Below, piece after piece: positions 1 through 11,786 of a DNA stretch of 64,000 nucleotides (position 1 is its first letter; every line of letters starts with the position of its first letter). The notes beneath the pieces are model-generated. The model saw only the letters and a list, made by a program, of their open reading frames with translations. It had not been told where the DNA came from and did not search any database. This DNA comes from Aplectana chamaeleonis (lineage: Eukaryota; Nematoda; Chromadorea; Rhabditida; Cosmocercidae): NCBI GenBank assembly GCA_029168955.1, contig JAPDOI010001175.1, forward strand, positions 1 through 64,000. The letters run 5' to 3'. The translations under genes were made by a program, and so were the position numbers.

Positions 1-2500
1 CCTGCACACGCTTCTCTCATGATGTCCTGCACACTCCTACTGAGATCCAGCACACATTCCATGAAGTCCTGCTCATCCTTACAGGGGTCTTGCACACGTT
101 TCATGATGTCCTGCACACTCCTACCAAGGTCCTGCACACATTCCACGAAGTTCTCATCATCCTTACTGAGGGTCTTGCACACGTTTCATGATGTCCTGCA
201 CACTCCTACTAAGGTCCTGCACACATTCCATGATGTCCTGCACACCCCTATTGGGGTCCTGCACACGCTTCATGATGTCCTGCACACTCCTACTGATGTC
301 CTGCACACATTCCACGAAGTTCTGATCATCCTTTACAGGGTCTTGCACATGTTTCATGATGTCCTGCACACTCCTACTAAGGTCCTGCACACATTCTACG
401 ACGTCCAGCACACCCCCTACTGGGGTCCTGCACAGGTCCCATGATGTCCTGCACACTCCTACTGATGTTCTGCACACATTCTTACGATGTCCTGCACACC
501 CCTACTGGGGTCCCTACACAGGTTCCATGATGTCCTGCACACTTCTACTGGGGTCCTGCACAGGTCCCATGAAGTCCTGCTCATCCTTACAGGGTCTTGC
601 ACATGTTTCATGATGTCCTGCACACTCCTACTAAGGTCCTGCACACATTCTACGACGTCCTGCACACCCCTACTGGGTCCTGCACAGGTCCCATGATGTC
701 CTGCACACTTCTACTGGATGTTCTGCACACATTCTACGATGTCCTGCACACCCCTACTGGGGTCCTACACAGGTTCCATGATGTCCTGCACACTTCTACT
801 GGGGTCCTGCACAGGTCCCATGATGTCCTGCACACTCCTACCAAGGTCCTGCACACTCCTACTGAGGTCCTGCACACATTCTACGACGTCCTGCACACCC
901 CTACTGGGGTCCTGCACACGTTCCATGATATCCTGCGCACTCCTACTGAGGTCCTGTACAGGTCCCATAATGTCATGCACACTCCTACTGGGAGGTCCTG
1001 CACACCCCTACTGGGGTCCTGCACAGGTTCCATGATGTCCTGCACACTCCTACTAAAGTCCTGCACACTCCTACCGAGGTCCTGCACACATTCTACGACG
1101 TCCTGCACACCCTTACTGGGGTCCTGCACAGGTCCCAAAATGTCCTGCACACTCCTACTGAGGTCCTGCACACCCCTACTGGGGTCCTGCACAGGTCCCA
1201 TGATGTCCTGCACACTCCTACTAAGGTCCTGCACACTCCTACTGAGGTCCTGCACACATTCTACGACGTCCTGCACACCCCTACTGGGGTCCTGCACAGG
1301 TCCCATGATGTCCTGCACACTCCTACTAAGGTCCTGCACACTCCTACTGAGATCCTGCACACATTCTACGGCGTCCTGCACACTCCTACTAAGGTCCTGC
1401 ACACATTCCATGATGTCCTGCACACCCCTATTGGGGTCCTGCACACGCTTCATGATGTCCTGCACACTCCTACTGATGTCCTGCACACATTCCACGAAGT
1501 TCTGATCATCCTTGGAGGGGTCTTGCACACGTTTCATGATGTCCTGCACACTCCTACTAAGGTCCTGCACACATTCCATGATGTCCTGCACACCCCTATT
1601 GGGGTCCTGCACACGTTCTATGATGTCCTGTGTAATTTTACTAAGGTCCTACACACATTCCATGACGTCCTGCTCAACCCTACTGGGGTCCTGCACACGC
1701 TTCATGATGTCCTGCACACTCCTACTGATGTCCTGCACACATTCCATGAAGTCCTGCTCATCCTTACAGGGGTCTTGCACATGTTTCATGATGTCCTGCA
1801 CACTCCTACTAAGGTCCTGCACACATTCTACGACGTCCTGCACACCCCTACTGGGGTCCTGCACAGGTCCCATGATGTCCTGCACACTCCTACTGATGTT
1901 CTGCAATACATTCTACGATCTCCTGCACACCCCTACTGGGGTCCTACACAGGTTCCATGATGTCCTGCACACTCCTACTGGGGTCCTGCACAGGTCCCAT
2001 GATGTCCTGCACACTCCTACTAAGGTCCTGCACACTCCTACTGAGGTCCTGCACACGTTCCATGATATCCTGCGCACTCCTACTGAGGTCCTGTACAGGT
2101 CCCATAATGTCATGCACACTCCTACTGAGGTCCTGCACACCCCTACTGGGGTCCTGCACAGGTCCCATGATGTCCTGCACACTCCTACTTCAAGGTCCTG
2201 CACACTCCCACTGAGGTCCTGCACACATTCTACGACGTCCTGCACACCCTTACTGGGGTCCTGCACAGGTCCCAAAATGTCCTGCACACTCCTACTGAGG
2301 TCCTGCACACCCCTACTGGGGTCCTGCACACATTCTACGACGTCCTGCACACCCCTACTGGGGTCCTGCACAGGTCCCATGATGTCCTGCACACTCCTAC
2401 TAAGGTCCTGCACACCCTACCGAGGTCCTGCACACATTCTACGGCGTCCTGCACACCCCTACTGAGGGGTTGCTGTAGTTCCACGACGTCCTGCATACCC
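1..2500. repeat. 21-bp minisatellite with 84-bp higher-order unit
   Basis: About 119 units of a 21-bp repeat, nearly all starting GTCCTGCACA and differing in the last 11 bases. Four variants (ending CTCCTACTGAG, CATTCTACGAC, CCCCTACTGGG, GGTCCCATGAT) tend to follow in that order, giving an 84-bp higher-order unit. Larger blocks are also duplicated: the stretch near 193-332 recurs near 1378-1512. The array is cut by the window start and decays after about 2460. Because 21 is divisible by 3, long frames stay open on both strands (for example 597-1505 and 1512-2465 on plus, 881-1612 on minus), reading as heptapeptides such as VLHTPTE or VQDLSRS. I see no splice context or start signal that would make it a gene. 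Confidence 0.95.
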
Positions 2501-2879
2501 TACTGCGGTCTCGCATAGTCAACCGACACTTCAGCACACCCTGCGACGACTTCTTATCTTTGGTGCGCATGGTACAAACACGCGCCACGCTCAAACAACC
2601 CTTCCGCATAGCGTCCTGTTCCAAGCCGGACATTTAGAGTACACCACCCTAGAGAGCAAGGTATTTATATGGAGTCTCTAAGAAAACAATGACTGATAAC
2701 GAAAAACCCGGCATTTTTATAAACTAATCTTGAGAGTCCGGGTGCCGAGTTTCAAACGCCCGTTAGGGCCCAGAAGTCATTATGGTGAGTTCTGACAATT
2801 ATTTTCGTCATTCCCGTGGTCTATTACATCTAGTCACAAATTTTCGAGGGATTTGGTCCACGCCTTCCAAAAAAATGGT

Positions 2880-2974
2880 TTTCGAGGGAGGGAGGTGGAG
2901 GCGGAGGGGGAGGGGGAGGCGGAGGCGGGGGCGGGGGCGGAGGCGGAGGCGGAGGCGGAGGCGGTGGTGGAGAA
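2880..2974. repeat. GGAGGC-type purine microsatellite
   Basis: G-rich run made of GGAGGC, GGGGGA and GGGGGC hexamers. One strand is almost pure purine with many G runs, so G-quadruplex or triplex formation is possible. The Arg-rich and poly-Pro open frames across it are composition artefacts. The flanks 2501-2880 and 2975-3300 show nothing I can name. Confidence 0.85.
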
Positions 2975-3317
2975 CGTTTTTGCGTACTTTGAGAGGTCAT
3001 AACTTCAGAAAGCGGGGACCAGTTGGGATGAAAAGTTGCACACATATGTAATTTCTTGCAGCGCGTCGAATAGTGTACAGCTCATACCTCTGTTGACGGT
3101 ATGAATAGGTGATCTCATTGTAGGGCATCCGCGCGGGAAGAGATCAAAGCCAAATCCTGGTGAGCGCTTCGCGCTCACCACAACTATTAAGAGCTATATC
3201 CCAAGCGCAATTCAAGAGCGGAATTGTGTTGACTGCCAGTCTTCAATTACATTTGAAGTCCACAGCCGCATACGAATTTATTTCCGTTCACGTCGCCGCT
3301 AAGGCGAAGTTTAGGTG

Positions 3318-3692
3318 CAAAACTAGTTGGGTGAGGGGCACTCAGAATTCAAGTGAGGAATAAATGATACCGCCTTCAGAAATCTATCTGATTCCATGGA
3401 ATTTCTACGAAATTGCGAGAGATAACGTTGTCACATATCTGACATCGAAAGAAATTTTCATTTTCATGGATGATTCTTTTCATTTCTACGCGTGAATCTT
3501 GAGTGCCCCCCTGACCAATTTTTCACCAAAGTCTAACTAGACGAAAAATGCCGCGCGGTACCGATTACCAGAAGGCCACAAAATTCTTTGCAACTCTCAT
3601 TTGTGAGTCTGAGTCGGTCGGTCTGATATAGAAGTGCAACTGATATCATCATTTCATGTCTTTGTGGCAATCGGTACCGCACGGTATTTGGA
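3318..3692. repeat. Two inverted repeats side by side
   Basis: The segment near 3318-3355 (GAGGGGCACTCAGAATTCAA) is repeated inverted near 3486-3545 (TTGAGTGCCCCCCTGACC). Next to it, CCGCGCGGTACCGATTACCA near 3550 pairs with TGGCAATCGGTACCGCACGG near 3664. Both look like small degenerate foldback elements. Confidence 0.6.
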
Positions 3693-3854
3693 GTTTCTCA
3701 AAGTTTATACTTCCGCCGCGCAGCAGGGCGTTTATAGTTTATCGGCACAAATTTCGTAAAGAGCGCCGCGCGCGACCGTTGCCCCGGAGCTGCCACGCCG
3801 CCTGAAATGGGCAGGCGGTGAGGATGTCGCGTCGCCGGACCTTCCGGCGCACGA

Positions 3855-3960
3855 GACGCTCACCGACCGCGACGCAGAACTCACGGGTTAGCAATGTCCG
3901 CTTCCCGTTTTCCTGTGGATGCCCAAGGGATACTAACATCGAATTATCTTTTTGCAGATA
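3855..3960. repeat. GC-rich repeat shared with 31.15 kb
   Basis: The stretch ACCGACCGCGACGCAG followed by a TTAGCAATGTCCGCT-like motif recurs near 31155-31200 and, inverted, near 30930. It is one arm of a repeat family. The 66-codon minus frame across it is explained by that. Confidence 0.4.
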
Positions 3961-4736
3961 TGTCTAACGCTTCAGAAACCTCCGTTTCAAGCTAGGGGTG
4001 TTCAATAAAATTGCTCTAGTATCACAGGTCGTTGTTTGCTTTCGTTTAATTATCAACGAGAAAATGATTGCAAAAACTCCGATTGAAAGCGATACCAACG
4101 AGTACGTAGAAGCTTCAGTAAATATAGCGCAGTTCTTCCTAAAAGCTGCACCGTCGTTGATGGAGCCATGGTCGACAATGAAACAGAGTCGTTTTCGAAT
4201 TTAACACCGAGCCTTGCGCGCTGTCAACTTTTGAATGACGAGATAAAGACGCAGTTGGTGCTGTTTGGTTCACCAAAATGTCCCTGAATTCCCCCCGAAA
4301 GATTGAGCCGGCCTGTGTGGGATTTGGAGCGGTCCACCTGGTCGTAATATGGATATCGGTGTGTCACATCCGAAAACTATTATAAACTCCGACTGTTTGT
4401 AAAATATAGGTGCAAGTATTAGACAACTCAAAAAAAATCATGAAATTGTAGAACATTTCATCAGCTAGGCTTTCCAAACGGGATCGGCCAAAACAGTATA
4501 AGCAGAATACTCTTTCGGTATAGACGACATAAGTGTCATACTATGATATTAGCAATTCTTCATTCCACTGGAGCCATTGATGAATTATTATGCCTTGGAA
4601 TCATTTTGCTGGTTGGCGTAACCATCCGAGTCGTCGGTCACGTTAAAACATAAGCCAATCACTTTACAAAGGGTGGGTGATGGTGCGATCACACATCTTA
4701 GACGTAAAAAAGTCTCGGAGTGTAACGGGAAGGATG

Positions 4737-5018
4737 TGCTGTGCTTCTCTGGGCCAAATTCCTGTCCGCAATTGCGTCTCGACACGCTTTGCGGCCGTGC
4801 GCTTTCGAGTCGGAAAAGTTTCCAGCGCCACAGTCGCCCATTTGTTGACTCAAGGTTCGTTTTCGAAACTGGAAACTGAACAAGATGGTGAAAACTGTAT
4901 AAAAAAGCCACATCGAGTCGGCTTTGGCGCTGGAAACTCGACCGACTCGAGCGCGTGCGGCCGCAAAGCGTGTCGAGACACACTTGCGGACCGGAGTTCG
5001 GCCCAGAGAAGCACCGTA
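4737..5018. mobile_element. TA-flanked MITE family B, copy 1
   Basis: A roughly 280-bp element with long terminal inverted repeats starting CTGTGCTTCTCTGGGCCAAA, then a GCAATTGCGTCTCGACACGC block, mirrored at the right end. Copies lie at 20.8, 41.1 and 53.6 kb. Better preserved copies are flanked by TA, which points to a Tc1/mariner-type non-autonomous element. This copy has a damaged left TA. Confidence 0.85.
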
Positions 5019-5948
5019 CTCGAGCGCAGCCGTAGCACGTATGCCCGGAAGCGAACGGGGCTCCTGAGCTGCGGTCCAGAATAGTGCGCAGAGAGTCAGT
5101 ATACAGGGGTACTGAGCAGGGGTGTGCAGTGTTTTTGGGTTTCGTAATTACGGTTTACGATTTACGACATTTTGGACCGTAAATCGTAATCTTTCGTAAA
5201 TAAAAATACATGCAATAAAAGTAAATCACAAGACATCTCCAATTGACCTGCTCTAATCCCACTTTGTGTATACTTATGTTTTTGAACACGAGATGGGACC
5301 AATCAACTGTCCTGATTCCTATAACTAAATTGGTGTCAAAGCATCGAGCGAAGCAGTCTAATCAATCAAAAAATTGCTCCAGATAATGATCCTGGCCCAC
5401 CTTTTGAGGAGATTACGGCTTCTTAGAGTCCACAAAAATCAGTAAGAGGATCGTTTGTTTTTTACCCTAAGAGTTTGGAGCTAAAAATTGTTTCCTCTAG
5501 TTAATTTTTCTTCTTCGGCAGCAAACGGACACTGAGAAAAAGCGTGCGTGCTAGTTTAAAAGCTCATCTTCGCCCTTTTTTTGAAACTGCTATCTCTCGC
5601 AAATGCGAGCGCTTGGTGGGGCGCATTGGCTATATTCCTTAACTATAGGGACCAAACTGCACAAAGCGGCAGAAATTAGAAAGCGGTTTTTTGTGCTTAC
5701 GTTGTCTTTGATGAACTACGGTATCGTCATCATAAAGCTACAATTTTGCAAGTGATTTAGTGGATATAGGCAAAATAACTTGTGCTGATCGACCGATACT
5801 GTGCTCTAGATAATATTGAGTTGGCCCGGCTCGGAGTGATACTTTGCGATCTCTATTGAAGGCTGGTGCAAGCTAAGTGCCACATTTTAACGTACGTACA
5901 CCGAGTTTGAGCCAACCTTCAGTAGGGAACTCGAAGTACATAATGTAC

Positions 5949-6139
5949 TATGGTTAGGTCCGTGGCTTGTTTCCTTAGGAAAAAACATTAAAATTCAAAT
6001 CGCGGCTGTCGCGGCGGTTTCAATCTCACCAGCGACTGGCTAGTAACTACCAGCGGGCCGCTTTGAACCGCTGCGCCAGCCGCGGTTCAAATTTCATTGT
6101 TTTTTTTTCCTGAGGGAACAAGCCACGGACCTAACTATA
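5949..6139. mobile_element. TA-flanked MITE family C, copy 1
   Basis: Termini TATGGTTAGGTCCGTGGCTT and its inverse ACGGACCTAACTATA enclose a GC-rich palindromic core around CTAGTAACTACCAGCG. A second copy lies at 53878-54077. It is nested in the hAT-like element. Confidence 0.85.
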
Positions 6140-6432
6140 CATATCAGAGCGATCCTTTCCGACTGTATAATGGGTGTTGCCGTTCCGCTAGCAAATGAGA
6201 GGAGTTCTCAAATTCAGCCGTTGAGAATCTCTGAAATATTGTCATTTTTGCTCGTTTCAACGCTTACAACGGCGTAAGCGTTTTGGGAGAGGCATTACAA
6301 GTATAATTGGGTCCCTGTTGCCCAGCAGATACGCGGACAACTGAATCGGACTTCCGGATTTCTCAAAATCTAGGGAGGAGTTGTGTAATGAGTGATGAGG
6401 GAAAGGAAAAATATACGGTAAGACGGTCCCAT

Positions 6433-6704
6433 TAGACCAATGATTTTTTGCGACACGCGGTCGCGTCGCTCTACATAGCGACAGCGACCGCTTCCCGCCC
6501 TTCAATCCTGTCACATTGAAAGTGTGCTGCACAGCGACAGGCTTCGGCACATTTACAGTATGTTGGTCCTCCGCGACACGTCGCTGCGGCTCACGCGCGA
6601 TGACTGTTCCTACGACAGCCGATGCCGCTGCTCCGATGCGGGTCCAACCGCGATTTGTGCTAGATTTCATTCCAGTCGCTCATTACAGCGACAAAGTATG
6701 CCAT
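6433..6704 (-). mobile_element. MITE family D, copy 1
   Basis: GCGACA-rich element with ends TTAGACCAATG and CAAAGTATGCCA, related to the copies at 12.3, 12.6 and 13.9 kb but in reverse orientation to the 13.9 kb copy. The family-wide ends are TAGGTCAATGGTATAC and its inverse. Confidence 0.75.
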
Positions 6705-7534
6705 CCCTCTTGAACCTGGTTAGCTGTCAAATTCTGAACGCATCCAAATATGTGTGTATGTACTAAGTACGTGAAACGGTGGACAGTAGGTAGTTTCTCT
6801 TGTTAATAATAGTAATATAGTAATAGTAATACACCATAGTAATAATAGTTGTAGTGGTTATTGTTATTAGTTTCTGTTTACGATTTACGATTTACGGTTT
6901 ACGATTTACGGTGGTTTTCTCGTAATTACGGTTTACGATTTACGAAATTTGAAATTCAATTTACGCACACCCCTGGTACTGAGGTGCGTTCCAAGAATGT
7001 TCCCATGGCAAAAGGCTTCCATGGAAAGGTAACGACGGCGACATTATAATTCGCAGTCATGGGAAGCAAATTTGACCATGGAAAAGCTATTTGTCCTCCC
7101 ATGGCGTCGTAGGAGCATTCGTGGAACGCACCACTGAAGGATTGACGTCGCAGTAAGTAGATGGCATTCAGGAGCGATAGAGATGGCAAAATTTTAGACT
7201 CTGTTCCCTCTGAGACAACCAACTCATAAAATCGCTTCGAATATGCTTTCGAGCTTTTTTGTGTAAATCAGCCACCCAATAACAAATCAATGTCATATTA
7301 CGCACGCCCACACCTACGCCGCGAAGCGAGTGTGTGCACGCTCGTTTCTAATGTCAAGAGCGTGACCCATGAAAGAACAGATTTTCAACGAACGATGGTG
7401 AAGCGCAGCTAACAAAAAATATTACCTTTTAGCAGAAAATTAACGGTTTCCAAATCCCTTTATAACAGCCACAGAAGTGGCAGTCCTGCTCGACATTGAG
7501 ATCCTATTCTACCTCCTATTCCCTTTTGAAGTCC

Positions 7535-7750
7535 TGGGGCCGGATTCATCAACGAAGGTTGGGGTAATTTATACCCCGAGTTTAATTAACCCCACTCCGT
7601 ACCCTAAAATAAACCCCAAATGTATGTATCGGATACTCCCATATATACCCCAAAAATTTGGGTTCATTTTTTGATGAATCGCAAAAATTTACCCGGCGGA
7701 GTAAATTATACCCTAAAACCACGGTTTTATCGTTGATGAATCCGGCCCCA
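7535..7750. mobile_element. 216-bp MITE with TGGGGCCGGATTCATCAACG ends
   Basis: The left end TGGGGCCGGATTCATCAACG is matched by the inverted right end GTTGATGAATCCGGCCCCA. Subterminal TTTATACCCC and AATTATACCCT also pair. It is a single copy in this window. Confidence 0.85.
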
Positions 7751-7920
7751 GAGCTCAATTTTCGCAGAAGCTCAAAATTGTGGGCCAAGACAGACAAAAA
7801 CATGTTATTATAAACCATCCATCGTTCGCTCATCGGTAGAAGTGAACTAACGACAATCAACACAGTTCATGATAAGCTTCAGCCCAAGATTGTGCCCTCC
7901 TTAAGGCGGTAGTAAGGTTT

Positions 7921-8060
7921 CAGGAGTGCGCAGGGCGCCGTAGGATGCGTACGGGATCCCGGTGGAAGTGCGCGGGACGCCGTGGGAAGTGTACGGGACC
8001 CCAGTAGGTGTATGCAGGACGCTTTGATATGTGCATGAGACCCCCCTGGAAGTGCGCATG
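7921..8060 (-). repeat. Diverged inverted block of the 21-bp minisatellite
   Basis: On the minus strand this block reads as at least six consecutive 21-mers with the layout of the 0-2.5 kb array: GTCCTGCATACACCTACTGG, GTCCCGTACACTTCCCACGG, GTCCCGCGCACTTCCACCGG, ATCCCGTACGCATCCTACGG and so on. Each is 21 bp but strongly mutated, so this is an old detached fragment about 5.4 kb from the main array. Confidence 0.85.
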
Positions 8061-8067
8061 TCGCTTA

Positions 8068-8122
8068 TTAAAGGCACAGTCCAACCTCAGAGGTAAAATT
8101 TGATAATAGTCCGCCAACCATG
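8068..8122 (+). mobile_element. Solo end of a TTAA-type foldback
   Basis: TTAAAGGCACAGTCCAACCT followed by CAGAGGTAAAATTTGATA matches the right terminus of the complete element at 39570-40000. No partner end was found nearby. The next 700 bases (8123-8843) show nothing recognisable. Confidence 0.65.
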
Positions 8123-8843
8123 AATGTTATTTGGGGCGCTAAACACAATCATGAAGTCCGTTTTAAGATATCAGGTAGATCACGGAAAATACCAAGCGAT
8201 AGATCATGAACGACCTTTTTGCTTTTTTTTCTCAAAGGGAACCTTTGGTAAAATAAAATAAAATTTGTAACTGTTCTGCTTCGCTATAGAAGGGTTATGA
8301 TTTGGCTTTGAAGAAACCGTGAGAATCTCGTTATAAGAAGTGAAATACTTCTCGTGTTTGGCACGGAACTTGGAGAAAAAGCTAAAAAGTCAGTGGAACG
8401 ATGGACCATTGATTTGGCCGAGCACTTGTTTAATGATCAGCAAAAACTGGCTGTAGCATTGAAAGAACATAACACCCGAATTTCTTCCAACCAAGCTAAT
8501 GTTTACAACTTAGTTTTGTAAAGCTAAGAATCAAGTTTTGGCGCTCACCAGATATTCAGGGACACAGTCTCGAATATTACTGATCTCTTCATGTCTATAT
8601 GTTTGTTAGCGGATAAGTAATGAACCACGTTTTTACGAGAAACATTATTTGATGAAAATATGTGCAGCCACAAGACTATATGCGGATGCTCAGTAAGACA
8701 ATAAGATTTGTTTTTTCAATGCTACACTCAATTTTTGCAGTTTATTAAACAAGGGCACGGCCAAATCAATGATCCATCATTTCACTCACTTTTTAGCATT
8801 CCCTACAAGTGCCAAACCATACACAAGAAGTATTTCACTTCTT

Positions 8844-9341
8844 TTAAAGGCAGTGTTCACGATAAAAAAATGTGTTTCAGTTTCCACTAGGAATGGGTAG
8901 TGGTGGGGCACACTGTAACGTTGACGTCGAAAGAACGCATGAAAACGAGCCAGGAGAAGCTCTAGAAGAGCCCGAAGTTACCACTTCGAGCGCATGGCAA
9001 ACCCCAAAAGCGCAGCACACGCCCACCGACGTGAACAAATGAATGGTCGAGATCGTAGGATGAGCGATGATTTCCAATCATTAACCCCATTCTTCCCTTC
9101 ACTCTCAACTTCTCTCTTTACTCAGGTCAGCTCGCATACATCGGCTGCAAAAGACGGAAGTTACAAGCCTCAGACAACTCGTCCACCATGTTTGCTTAGC
9201 TCAAACTTTGCGGGACCATAACTCCGTTCTCACAAGGTCTTGTACGACTTCAGAGGCATCATAAGAATCAGCATGGGGTCGTTTTCAAGATAAGCGAAAA
9301 AAAAACAGAAAAACGATATTTATCGTGAACACTGCCTTTAA
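8844..9341 (+). mobile_element. TTAA-flanked element family M, copy 1
   Basis: TTAA, then AGGCAGTGTTCACGATAAAA, ending in TTATCGTGAACACTGCCT and TTAA, 498 bp. The interior is clearly homologous to 11787-12280 (inverted) and 16783-17275. A TTAA target would fit a piggyBac-like mechanism, but the termini alone do not prove it. From 9342 to 10334 I see no gene or repeat. Confidence 0.9.
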
Positions 9342-10334
9342 CGAGATTCTCACGAGTTCTTCATTGCCAAATCATAACCCTTTAGTAGAGAAGCAAAACA
9401 GTTACAAATTATTGTATTAATCCAGAGAGTCGTATTATGCAGTCGTAAATGCGAAGCGTTGTTTTTCAAAAAATTCAACTATAAAAATGTAGAAAACATT
9501 CTCAAAATTCCACCTCTGGCTAAATGGGTTTCTCCAAGCAAAAGCAGTTCCACGCTAGCCGAAACGCTCCAACAAAAATGAACATCAGCTAATTGAAGTG
9601 GGGGGAGTTCACAAAGAATTAAAAATATTTTTTGAGAACCGATTTCCGTGGATAAATTTTTTTAAGTCCCGGAAACAAACCTTGTGGTATTCTACATGAA
9701 AGGGTCCTAGGCTTTTTGAAAAAAAAGGACCTCTACTTGGTTGAGGAGGTTCACGCGTTAGTAATTGCACTTGCTACTGCGCTTTGTCTGGTTTACGTTT
9801 TTGAACAGCAAAATGGAACCGTATATGTGAGTTTACTAACATCACGTCTGCTTTTCAAAAACAAGTATTGAGTGCATGAATCACTTTTAGTACTAGAATA
9901 GAACCGAAGAAAGAGATGTCATTTTCAAAACCACAAAGTTCTTCTATGAGAAGCAACAAAGTGGTCTATTTTTCTGAATTAAAAATTTCAGCCACTGGAA
10001 TCGGTTCTCGAAAAATATTGATACTTTTTCGTAGACTCATCCAATCCACTTCCCTATTTTTCTTTTTTTTTTTGTTAGAATGTTTCTGCCAGCACAGAAT
10101 CACATTTCCTTGGTAAATCCTCTCTCTGGAAGAACTTACGTTGCTTTTTCTTTTTTATCACATGTGTAATCAGCAGCGTTAGCGAAAAATTCAGTAATTT
10201 TGTTGGAGAAATCGTGCAGTGCTAAAAAAGGGGAGCGTTAGAATTGTTCCCGATCAATCGATAACAAAAATAATGGTGGAACTCTAAGAAATTGCTATAT
10301 ATGTAGGAATTGTGTTTACAGGTCTAATTGTGAC

Positions 10335-10561
10335 TACAGTGCAACTCCGCATTGCCGTTCAGTCCGCAAAATGCACGCCGCTTGCGAAAGCGTGCTGCGG
10401 CGGTGATGTGGGATCACCCGGGCGGTGGGATCACCCGGGCACCAAAGGCAAAAACCGACCGGGTGATCCCACGTCCCTGTCTCAGAATGCTCACGCTGAA
10501 GCATGCTTTCGCAAGCAGCGTGCACTTTGCGGACTGAACGGCAATGCGGAGTTGAACTGTA
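10335..10561. mobile_element. TA-flanked MITE family F, copy 1
   Basis: Ends TACAGTGCAACTCCGCATTG and its inverse. The core carries two GGGATCACCCGGG boxes and their inverse. It starts CAGT and sits between TA dinucleotides, as expected for Tc1/mariner MITEs. A second copy is at 49112-49366. The stretch 10562-11786 is unassigned: mixed AT-rich sequence without convincing exons. Confidence 0.9.
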
Positions 10562-11786
10562 CAGCCTCAGCATCCACATACTCAGACGAAGCGGTCATGA
10601 GTGTTTGCCAGAATGTACATCAAAACCCCAATCATCCGAGAGATTCCAGTTGATGTCACAGTGTCTTTTTCTTTGTATCTCCGGTGCAAGGCGTGGGGTC
10701 GACAATTTTCATTTACGTTTGCTTTTTCGATCAACTTTTCGAAAAAATGTTTCAACTGTCTAAAAAACATAGAAACCAGAAGAAAATATTTCTGTTTTGT
10801 GATGTAATAGGACCAAACCGACTAGAGGCATTTGTCGCATTCAATGGCTAGTACTGCTAAATTCTCGTCGACATGCTGTTGGGGCTAGAATGGCTAGTTT
10901 CGTCCATGGCTTTTGATTTTTTCAGCCTCTGAAAAGGCAATCTGCCGAAACGTGAAAGCTGAATGAAATTGAATATCAATCTCATGCAGGCTAGAAGCAC
11001 ACATATTACAACAACTATTTTCAAAGAGAAGGAAGTGAGTCAGAAGCCGTGTTCAATAGTTTTTCAAGCAAAAAAAGAGCGTTAGCAATAGTGCGAGGGT
11101 AATTTGATAGCAATGCGACTAAACATCGTTCGCATCGCGCGACGGTTTCCTGGCAACTGCGCAGTTGGTACAGAGATCAGACTTCAAAAACCTGACCCGC
11201 CTTGTTGATAAACTCCATATGATCATTTATAAAAATTTCAACCAGCGACGATCAAAGGAAATGGAGCGGTTGAACTTAGCTAGCATTTACATCCTGTCTG
11301 CAGAATCTTCTAGGAATTCCGTGGGAACCAAAAATATATGAAGTTTGGACAAAATATGCCCACAAGAAGTGGAAGAGTGCTAGCTAGTAACAATTCTCAG
11401 ACGAAAAAAAGAGGAGTGTTGAAGATATAGGTGAAGAGAAAAAAACCAATTTTAAAAGAAGTACACAAAAATATAATTTCTAATGAAGTGCAAAGAGACT
11501 GGCTTCTTCTCACACACGGCAGCATTAAGTAGCCGTTAAGAGTTCTTCTCAGACCGGCGCATTCTATCAGTCATGCTGCGTTCACTTTTATTGCGCCTGC
11601 TTCTTTGATGCACAGAATTGATAGAGGTTTACAGTCTTTTAAGGACCACGTCGAGCCCTGATGTCTGGTCCTACATAGTAGCACCTTCGGTTTTCTCTGT
11701 TTTTGTATCACACTAATATTAACGTGGACAAGACCACTAAATTGGAGACCCAGCGCATGCAGCAGAAATGTACTTTGCAAGAACAC

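Larger units (their letters stand above)
5117..6975. mobile_element. hAT-like non-autonomous element, 1.86 kb
   Basis: The left end is CAGGGGTGTGC and the right end GCACACCCCTG, a hAT-type terminal repeat. It is flanked by a perfect 8-bp target duplication GTACTGAG (5109-5116 and 6976-6983). Just inside each end lies the same direct repeat, CGTAATTACGGTTTACGATT plus five more matching bases, from a TTACGATTTACGG satellite. I see no transposase frame. Two MITEs (5949-6139 and 6433-6704) are nested inside and are therefore probably younger. A TAA-rich microsatellite lies at 6800-6870. Confidence 0.9.

Noticed and set aside
597..2465. Two plus frames of over 300 codons reading heptapeptide repeats
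   Set aside because: They follow from a 21-bp period and occur in several frames and on both strands. No start context, splice sites or non-repeat domain.
2830..3045. Poly-proline and poly-arginine frames
   Set aside because: Pure consequence of the GGAGGC microsatellite.
6257..6713. Overlapping frames of 65-137 codons
   Set aside because: They lie in the GCGACA-rich MITE family D copy; similar frames occur in the other copies on whichever strand.
10377..10460. Duplicate GGGATCACCCGGG boxes as a regulatory operator
   Set aside because: They are the palindromic core of a MITE and recur in its second copy at 49.2 kb.
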